64,000 nt of DNA. Origin: Sphingobium sp. V4. GTDB lineage: Bacteria > Pseudomonadota > Alphaproteobacteria > Sphingomonadales > Sphingomonadaceae. The notes under the pieces were generated by a model. That model searched no databases. It saw nothing but the letters and a program-made list of their open reading frames with translations, and was not told the DNA's origin. The stretch spans positions 372,001 through 436,000 of the forward strand of contig NZ_CP081001.1 in assembly GCF_029590555.1 (NCBI RefSeq). The letters run 5' to 3'. Below, piece by piece: positions 58,742 through 64,000 of the stretch; the first letter of the stretch is position 1, and each line of letters starts with the position of its first letter. A program made the translations under genes and the position numbers.

Positions 58742-59083
58742 ATGTTCGTCGCGGTCTATTGGTGGCGGGTCCATGCCGGCAAGGAGGAGCAGTTCCGCGC
58801 GGCCTGGCGGCGCGGAACCGACCTCATCCGGGAAAAATATGGCAGCTACGGGTCCCGCCTCCATCGCGACGCCGACGGCCGCTTCGTCGGCTATGCCGAA
58901 TGGCCCGACGAGCGGACCTGGCGCGCGGCGTTCGAGCAGAAGATGGTCTATGACGATCCGGCGACCCGCGCCGCCTTCGTCGACGCCATCGCCGAAGTGC
59001 CCGCCGATGCCGACCCGATCTTCACCATGACCGTTACCGACGACCTGCTGGTGCTGCGCGCGGCCGGCGAACGACAGGACTGA
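58742..59083 (+). CDS. antibiotic biosynthesis monooxygenase (ABM) domain protein
   Basis: 113 residues from ATG 58742, six bases after AGGAG. The sequence MFVAVYWWRVHAGKEEQFRAAWRRGTDLIREKYGSYGSRLHRD followed by FVGYAEWPDERTWRAAF is of the dimeric alpha/beta-barrel ABM type, which includes heme-degrading and quinol monooxygenases and many enzymes of unknown substrate. Single gene, located between tal and the lipoprotein gene. The 250 bases after it hold no other gene. Confidence 0.87.
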   Translation: MFVAVYWWRVHAGKEEQFRAAWRRGTDLIREKYGSYGSRLHRDADGRFVGYAEWPDERTWRAAFEQKMVYDDPATRAAFVDAIAEVPADADPIFTMTVTDDLLVLRAAGERQD

Positions 59084-59334
59084 TGTTGATGCCGGTCTGC
59101 GTCTGACGCCGCACCGAAAAACGGCAAGTGTCGACTGGACTGGTGCGACTAGTAGAAACGGGCGTTGCGCATCCTCAAGATTATCCATGCGGCCTATCCT
59201 TTTGCGCCCGGCCGACACGTTGTCGGTCCGTCACGACCATGGCAGACATGACGGCCTAACGCCCGCGCTGATGGCGGCTTTCCTTGCCTATGTGCGACCG
59301 AGCGACAGGTGGAAACAGAGACAGAGGCATGGCC

Positions 59335-60162
59335 ATGCGCGGCACTATTCTCGTCATCGGTGGACTGATGTGGCTGGCCGGATGCGGCGGCGGCAGCGAC
59401 AAGGACGCGAATGGCAGCGCCGCGGGCGACGCCCCGTCCGGTGAAGAGGCGGCGGGGGAGGCGGCGCCGCCGGCGGTCGAGAAGGCCGATCTCGACTGCG
59501 GCAAGTTCAAGCCCCAGACCGCGCCCGAAGGCCAGGCGGCGGACGACATAGTGGGGCTGCGGCAGGGGATGAGCGAGGAACAGGTGCGCGGCGTCCTGCT
59601 GTGCAAGAATCCCAGCTATGCGATCAATGTCAGCAAGAGCAGCACCTCGCTGCCCGATGGGGGGCAGATGTCGCGAATCAACCTTTATGCCGACACTGGC
59701 CTCGACAAGGTGAATGTCTGGCTGATCGGCCCCCCAGATGGGGAACGGCTGGTCCATGTCGACCGGACCAACGAATATCCAGCCGGCAAGGAACTGCCCG
59801 TGGCCAACATCGCGCAGGAGGTAAGCGCCAAATATGGCGCGTTCGACGACAGCAGCTATGGCAACCAGCGGTCGGGATGGATCATCCGGTCGCGCGACGG
59901 CCAGCGTATGGCAAACGGCAATATGAGCTATTCGGAATGTCGCAGCCACAATATCCGTACCGACAAGGTGCTGCCCTGCCTGCACGCCATTTCCTATGAG
60001 GTGATGCCCAACCAGCAGAATCCGGCGCTCGCGGCGCGTTTCAGCGTGGGGCTGACCAGCTTTGCGATGATGACCCAGATGGCGATGGCGACGCAGGCGC
60101 AGCAGGCCAAGGCGGTCGAGCGCGCGCAGGAAAGCGCCGACGAGAAGGATCTGGACCTGTAG
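59335..60162 (+). CDS. lipoprotein of unknown function
   Basis: 275 residues from ATG 59335 (AGAGG seven bases upstream). The signal ends with WLAGC, a lipobox, and is followed by a low-complexity Ala/Gly/Glu linker (about residues 20-55). The folded part has four Cys (including CGKFKP, LLCKNPS and CRSHNIR) that could form disulfides, and a long Gln/Ala/Met-rich C-terminal helix (MTQMAMATQAQQAKAVERAQE). I do not recognise the family. The NfeD/SPFH genes that follow are on the other strand. Confidence 0.75.
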   Translation: MRGTILVIGGLMWLAGCGGGSDKDANGSAAGDAPSGEEAAGEAAPPAVEKADLDCGKFKPQTAPEGQAADDIVGLRQGMSEEQVRGVLLCKNPSYAINVSKSSTSLPDGGQMSRINLYADTGLDKVNVWLIGPPDGERLVHVDRTNEYPAGKELPVANIAQEVSAKYGAFDDSSYGNQRSGWIIRSRDGQRMANGNMSYSECRSHNIRTDKVLPCLHAISYEVMPNQQNPALAARFSVGLTSFAMMTQMAMATQAQQAKAVERAQESADEKDLDL

Positions 60163-60192
60163 GCGTTCGCGGCAGCCCGGCGGGAGACGGCG

Positions 60193-60639
60193 TCAGGCAG
60201 GCTCGACCCGCAGAACCGTGCCGTCCGCCCCGGTCACGCGCATCCGGGCGCCCACCGCCGCGTCGGGGCCGGTCGCAGTCCAGACACCGTCGCCGACCTT
60301 GACCCGGCCCTCGCCGCCGCTGATCGGCTCCACCACGGTCACGGTCTGGCCGACGAGGCGGGCGGTGCGATCATTGAGCAGGGGGTCGGCAGACGCGACC
60401 GGATGGTCGGCATACCAGCGCCGCCCGCCCCAGACCGCCGCAATGCTGAGGGCGGCGAACAGGAGCAGCTGGACGGGCAGGGCGATGGGCAGGGCGAGCG
60501 CGGCAAGGCCGGTCAGCGCTGCCGCGATCGCGATCCAGATCAGGAAGACGCCGGGAACCAGCACTTCCCCCACACCCAGCAGGGCGGCGAAGACCAGCCA
60601 GGCCCAATGATCGTGCAGCAGGCTCAGCCAGTCGGTCAT
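60193..60639 (-). CDS. NfeD family protein
   Basis: 148 residues: an N-terminal membrane part with three helices (about 10-70; WAWLVFAALLGVGEVLVPGVFLIWIAIAAALTGL) and a C-terminal OB-fold domain (GQTVTVVEPISGGEGRVKVGDGVWTATG). This is the short NfeD (1b) type that works with an SPFH protein; the two are usually in one operon, as here (SPFH gene upstream on the same strand, 142-base gap). The pair may form membrane-protein quality-control or lipid-raft-like assemblies. Confidence 0.93.
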   Translation of the reverse strand: MTDWLSLLHDHWAWLVFAALLGVGEVLVPGVFLIWIAIAAALTGLAALALPIALPVQLLLFAALSIAAVWGGRRWYADHPVASADPLLNDRTARLVGQTVTVVEPISGGEGRVKVGDGVWTATGPDAAVGARMRVTGADGTVLRVEPA

Positions 60640-60781
60640 GGCCGGGCACTCCCTGTTTTCGCGTTATTCCAGTTCGGGCGGCGATGTGTCGCCCCGACCC
60701 CGTGCCTGGCGGACGGGTCGGGAGACGGGTTCTCGCTGTCGCGGGAATGACGGCGACGGAAATCAGTCGGTCGCATCACGC

Positions 60782-61762
60782 TTATCCCTGCGCCTGTCCG
60801 AAGGGGCCGCGCCTCGGCGCGGGCGGCGGGGCGCTGGGTGTGGGCGCGTCGCCGCCCAGCGCGTCCTTCGCCAGCGCGCCGATGCCGCCCAGGGTGCCGA
60901 TCAACTGTGTCGCCTCCACCGGGAAGAGGATGGTCTTGGCGTTGGGGGAGGTGGCGAACTGGCTCACCGCCTCGACATATTTCTGGGCGATGAAATAGTT
61001 GAGCGCCTGCGGGTTGCCGGCCGCTATGGCGTCGGACACCATCTGCGTCGCCTTGGCTTCTGCCTCCGCCTCGCGCTCGCGCGCCTCGGCATCGCGGAAG
61101 GCGGCTTCGCGGCGGCCCTCGGCCTCCAGTATCTGGCTTTGCTTCTGCCCCTCGGCCTTCAGGATTTCGGCGGCGCGCATCCCTTCGGCATCAAGGATAT
61201 TGGCCCGTTTCTCGCGCTCCGCCTTCATCTGGCGGCCCATGGCGCTGACGATGTCGGCGGGCGGGCGGATGTCCTTCAGCTCGACGCGGGTGATCTTGAT
61301 GCCCCAGCTGTTGGTGGCCTGATCCACTACCGACAGGAGGCGCGCGTTGATCTCGTCGCGCTTGGACAGGGTTTCGTCCAGGTCCATCGAGCCCATGACG
61401 GTGCGCAGGTTGGTGGTCGCCAGTTGCATGATGGCGACATAGAGTTCGGACACTTCGTAGGCCGCCTTGGCCGCGTCCAGCACCTGGAAGAAGACCACGC
61501 CATCGACCGATACCATGGCGTTGTCCTTGGTGATGATCTCCTGCCCCGGAATGTCGACGACCTGCTCCATCATGTTGATCTTGCGGCCCACCGCGTAGAA
61601 GAAGGCGGGGTAGAAATTGAGGCCGGGCCTGGCCACTTCGGTAAAGCGCCCGAAGCGTTCGATGGTATATTGATAGCCCTGCCGCACCACCTTCACGCTG
61701 ACGGCGAGGTAGAAGAGGACGAGGCCGGTAAGCGTAAGCGCGAATGTCGTCAGCATGTCCAA
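60782..61762 (-). CDS. SPFH/band 7 family protein (paraslipin, QmcA-like)
   Basis: 326 residues. One membrane anchor at the N-terminus (FALTLTGLVLFYLAVSV), then the SPFH domain (QYTIERFGRFTEVARPGLNFYPAFF, VSVDGVVFFQVLDA, DLDETLSKRDEINARLL), then a coiled coil rich in Ala, Glu and Lys (about residues 180-260), and a Pro-rich tail. SPFH proteins oligomerise at the membrane and act as scaffolds with NfeD partners and FtsH-type proteases. NfeD follows downstream on the same strand. Confidence 0.94.
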   Translation of the reverse strand: MDMLTTFALTLTGLVLFYLAVSVKVVRQGYQYTIERFGRFTEVARPGLNFYPAFFYAVGRKINMMEQVVDIPGQEIITKDNAMVSVDGVVFFQVLDAAKAAYEVSELYVAIMQLATTNLRTVMGSMDLDETLSKRDEINARLLSVVDQATNSWGIKITRVELKDIRPPADIVSAMGRQMKAEREKRANILDAEGMRAAEILKAEGQKQSQILEAEGRREAAFRDAEAREREAEAEAKATQMVSDAIAAGNPQALNYFIAQKYVEAVSQFATSPNAKTILFPVEATQLIGTLGGIGALAKDALGGDAPTPSAPPPAPRRGPFGQAQG

Positions 61763-61856
61763 ATCTCTTCCCCCCGTTTCGCAGGCTTGGATTATGCGCC
61801 CTAATCGTTAACGGGGGAAGTCAAACCGCCAGGGTCCGATCCGAGGGAGAGTCTCC

Positions 61857-62672
61857 ATGTTGCTTCGCCACGCCCGTTCGCTGCTGTTCCTGCCCGCGTC
61901 CAATCCCCGCGCGATCGCCAAGGCGCGGAGCCTGCCCTGCGACATGGTGATCCTGGACCTGGAGGATGCGGTGCCCGAAGACGCCAAGGAAGCGGCGCGG
62001 GCCGGGGCGATCGCGGCGCTGGGCGATGGCTTTGGCGGACGATTGAGCGCGGTGCGGATCAATGTGGAGGGCACGCCCTGGCATGGCGCCGAAATGGTGG
62101 CGGTGAAGGCGTCGGGCGCCGACTATGTCGTGCTGCCCAAGGTCGAGCATCCCAGGCAGGTGCGGGACGTGTTCAGCGTGTGCCAGAAGCCGGTGATCGC
62201 GATGATCGAGAGCGCCAGGGGCGTGCTGGCTGCGCCGGCGATCGCGGGGGAGGAGGGCTGCGCCGGCCTGTTCATGGGCAATAACGACCTTCGCAAGGAT
62301 CTGTGCATTCCGCCCTCGGCCGGGCGGTCGGGCCTGTCTCACGCGCTGCAGGCGGTGGTGCTGGCGGCGCGGGCGACGGGGATCGCGGTGTTCGACGGCG
62401 TGTTCAACCGGCTGGAGGACGAGACGGGGCTCGAGGCGGAATGCGCGCAGGGGCATGAACTGGGCTTCGACGGCAAGACGCTGATCCACCCGAGCCAGGT
62501 GCCGGTGGCGAACCAGGTGTTCGGGCCGGACGCGCAGGCGGTGGCGGACGCCCGGCGCCTGATCGAGACGGCGACCGGCGGGGCGGAACGGTTCGAGGGC
62601 CGGATGATCGAGGCGATGCATGTCGAGGAGGCGCAAGCCCTGATCGCGCGGGCCGAGGCGGTGGGGCAGTAG
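61857..62672 (+). CDS. HpcH/HpaI aldolase-fold CoA ester lyase (CitE-like)
   Basis: 271 residues. CitE/CLYBL-family motifs: RSLLFLPASNPRAIAKA, MVILDLEDAVPEDAKEAAR with the Mg-binding acid, IAMIESARGVL and LGFDGKTLIHPSQV. These lyases cleave CoA esters such as citramalyl-CoA or malyl-CoA. No CoA ligase or citrate lyase partners are near, so it acts alone, as in the CLYBL group. The exact substrate is not predictable. Divergent from the SPFH gene across about 95 bases. Confidence 0.9.
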   Translation: MLLRHARSLLFLPASNPRAIAKARSLPCDMVILDLEDAVPEDAKEAARAGAIAALGDGFGGRLSAVRINVEGTPWHGAEMVAVKASGADYVVLPKVEHPRQVRDVFSVCQKPVIAMIESARGVLAAPAIAGEEGCAGLFMGNNDLRKDLCIPPSAGRSGLSHALQAVVLAARATGIAVFDGVFNRLEDETGLEAECAQGHELGFDGKTLIHPSQVPVANQVFGPDAQAVADARRLIETATGGAERFEGRMIEAMHVEEAQALIARAEAVGQ

Positions 62673-62714
62673 GCGGGTTGGCCAAGCCGGGCGGGTCGGC
62701 TTTTCTCTTTGCGG

Positions 62715-62987
62715 TCAGGGGGAATGGCCGAGATGGCCCATGCCGCGTTGTTCGGCGCGGATGTCGTCGTCCTCGCTATACCAGAAGCCGATCGCGGCAT
62801 GGCCCTTGAACGCGGCCATGGAGGCGAAATTCCTGGTCCGGTGGACGAAGTGGAGAAAGCCCTATTTGATGGCTTCGCTGGCCTGCGGCCGGGCGGCGTG
62901 GACCAGCGTGCGGAAATGGGTGAGGGTGGGGCGGGCGAAGTCGGCGTGGGTGGTGATATAAGCGTCGACTTTCGACTCTTCGGTCAT
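62715..62987 (-). pseudogene. DUF1801 family gene, broken by an in-frame TAG and truncated
   Basis: Read on the minus strand from ATG 62987 the frame gives TEESKVDAYITTHADFARP and LTHFRTLVHAARPQASEAIK, then TAG at 62864-62862, then GFLHFVHRTRNFASMAAF and KGHAAIGFWYSEDDD. These are the successive N-terminal blocks of DUF1801 (YdeI-like) proteins, where the residue after EAIK is normally Trp; TGG to TAG would explain the stop. The frame ends at a TGA (62715) after about 91 codons, where relatives continue for roughly 100 more residues, so the C-terminal part is also lost. The gene is dead unless TAG is misread or is a sequencing error. Confidence 0.85.
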
Positions 62988-63065
62988 CTCGCTCCCCCCT
63001 CATCCGACTTCGCCTGGCCGTTTCGCGGCACGGCTTCCTATCCGTCTCCCTAACCGGAGAAGATT

Positions 63066-63794
63066 TTACTTGTGCCTGGCCGTGAGCAGATAGTTGATCG
63101 CCTTGTTGCTCGACAGGGTGAAGCCGCTGCGCGGATCGAAGGCGAGGCCGCTGCTGTCGGTGACGTCCAGGCCCGCTTCTTCCAGCAGTGCGGTCAGTTC
63201 ATCGGGCGTGAGGAATTTGTGCCAGTCATGCGTGCCCTTGGGGATGCCGCCGACGCTTTCGCCGATGGTGATCATGGCGAGGCGGGAGAGGGGCGTGCGG
63301 TTGGGGGTCGAGAGGATCATGAGGCCGTCGGGCGCCAGTTTTCCGGCGAGCGCGCGCACGAAGGCGGCGGGATCGGCCACATGCTCGATCACCTCCATCG
63401 AGGTGACGAGATCGAAGCCGCTGTCGGTCATTTCCTCCACCGGGGTGGTGCGATAGTCGATGGCGAGGTGCTGGCCCTGTGCATGGGCGGCGGCGGCGGC
63501 GATATTTTCCGGGGCGGCGTCGAGGCCGGTGACGGTCGCGCCGAGGCGCGCCAGCGGTTCGGCGAGCAGGCCCGCGCCGCAGCCGACATCGAGCGCGCGC
63601 CTGCCGGCGAGGGGCCGGAACGCCTGCTCATGGCCGGGCCAGTGGCGGTCGATCGCCGCGCGGATATAGCGCAGGCGCACCGGGTTCAGCTTGTGCAGCA
63701 TCGCGCTGGAGCCGGCGGGGTCCCACCAGTCGGCGGCCATGGCGCCGAAATGGGCGGCTTCCTTCGGGTCGATCGTTGCGGTGGTCTGGGTCAT
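63066..63794 (-). CDS. ubiG: ubiquinone biosynthesis O-methyltransferase
   Basis: 242 residues from ATG 63794 (AAGG six bases upstream; the adjacent ATG 63797 is equally usable). UbiG pattern: TIDPKEAAHFGAMAADWWDPAGSSAMLHKLNPVRL near the N-terminus, SAM motif I ALDVGCGAGLLAEPLA, EVIEHVADP, and STPNRTPLSR. The enzyme carries out the two O-methylations of ubiquinone synthesis in the cytoplasm. The following DUF1801 remnant is 78 bases downstream on the same strand. The 200 bases before the start hold a repeat pair and no gene. Confidence 0.96.
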   Translation of the reverse strand: MTQTTATIDPKEAAHFGAMAADWWDPAGSSAMLHKLNPVRLRYIRAAIDRHWPGHEQAFRPLAGRRALDVGCGAGLLAEPLARLGATVTGLDAAPENIAAAAAHAQGQHLAIDYRTTPVEEMTDSGFDLVTSMEVIEHVADPAAFVRALAGKLAPDGLMILSTPNRTPLSRLAMITIGESVGGIPKGTHDWHKFLTPDELTALLEEAGLDVTDSSGLAFDPRSGFTLSSNKAINYLLTARHK

Positions 63795-63869
63795 CATGCA
63801 CCTTGGCTTCTGGCGACAATGGCGGTTAGCCATCTGGCTGACATTTCGGGATCGCGACCATCTTTCTAT

Positions 63870-63946
63870 CGTTCGGATCGAGCCTGTCGAAGCCCAATAG
63901 TCTCTTCAGGAAAGGGACGGCCCTTCGACAAGCTCAGGGCGAACGG
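63870..63946. repeat. inverted pair of sphingomonad repeats
   Basis: GTTCGGATCGAGCCTGTCG-type element at 63870-63895 and the reverse orientation (CCCTTCGACAAGCTCAGGGC core) at 63919-63946. Both are variants of the element at 20478-20512. The pair can form one large hairpin upstream of ubiG. Confidence 0.8.
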
Positions 63947-64000
63947 CGGAAAGGGGATATCGATTTCTCCGCTTTTTAGCAGGCCAGCGACGGTAGGCAA

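Overview
The window is a high-GC chromosomal segment of an alphaproteobacterium, almost certainly a sphingomonad (Sphingobium/Sphingomonas-like). Grounds: the pckA - chvI - chvG - hprK - rapZ - EIIA - ptsH order, a truncated alphaproteobacterial HPr kinase, a pcm - tolC - popZ (DUF2497) - valS block, F1-ATPase genes in a cluster separate from F0, a TonB-dependent receptor, and dispersed palindromic repeats with a GAGCCTGTCGAAG-type core that are typical of sphingomonad genomes. This is an inference from gene content; no database search was possible. Apart from one tRNA-associated region the window is dense core genome, with no phage, CRISPR array or intact insertion sequence seen.

Layout. 1-2.2 kb: end of an MFS drug exporter facing an ABC-F ATPase. 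2.4-9.2 kb: regulatory PTS (HPr, EIIA), RapZ, HPr kinase and the ChvG/ChvI two-component system, divergent from PEP carboxykinase, then a small EF-hand-like protein. 9.3-13 kb: ferredoxin-NADP reductase, a Tat-exported DUF885 protein, a roughly 700-base gene-poor stretch and tRNA-Cys. 13-22 kb: pcm-like, tolC, popZ-like, an atypical adenosine-deaminase homologue, NnrU, valS, MATE exporter. 22-31 kb: HerA-type ATPase, acyltransferase, flavin monooxygenase, Hpt protein, TusA-like, der, bamB, a YfgM-like protein, panB. 31-35.5 kb: TonB receptor, YezD, RBBP9-type hydrolase and PRC-barrel protein; two of these promoters share a motif and look co-regulated. 35.5-42 kb: OsmC, EamA transporter, exported methyltransferase, CpaF, and two unassigned membrane proteins. 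42-48 kb: the F1 operon atpH-atpA-[lysE]-atpG-atpD-[hairpins]-atpC, with an amino-acid-exporter gene inside it. 48-57 kb: membrane serine protease, ada, TPR metallopeptidase, DUF1289, a yfiR-yfiN-yfiB cyclic-di-GMP module, priA. 57-64 kb: DUF2490, transaldolase, monooxygenase, lipoprotein, NfeD/SPFH pair, CitE-like lyase, a DUF1801 pseudogene with a nonsense codon, ubiG.

How parts work together. The PTS/HPrK/RapZ/ChvGI block beside pckA links envelope or acid sensing to carbon flux. bamB, der and the YfgM-like gene form the envelope-assembly operon seen in many proteobacteria. The yfiRNB genes make a periplasm-to-cytoplasm signalling chain controlling c-di-GMP. The most interesting unexplained items are the shared promoter/palindrome of the YezD/hydrolase module, the lysE gene and structured spacers in the atp operon, the deaminase homologue lacking its catalytic Glu, and the orphan cpaF next to a GT-C-like gene pair.
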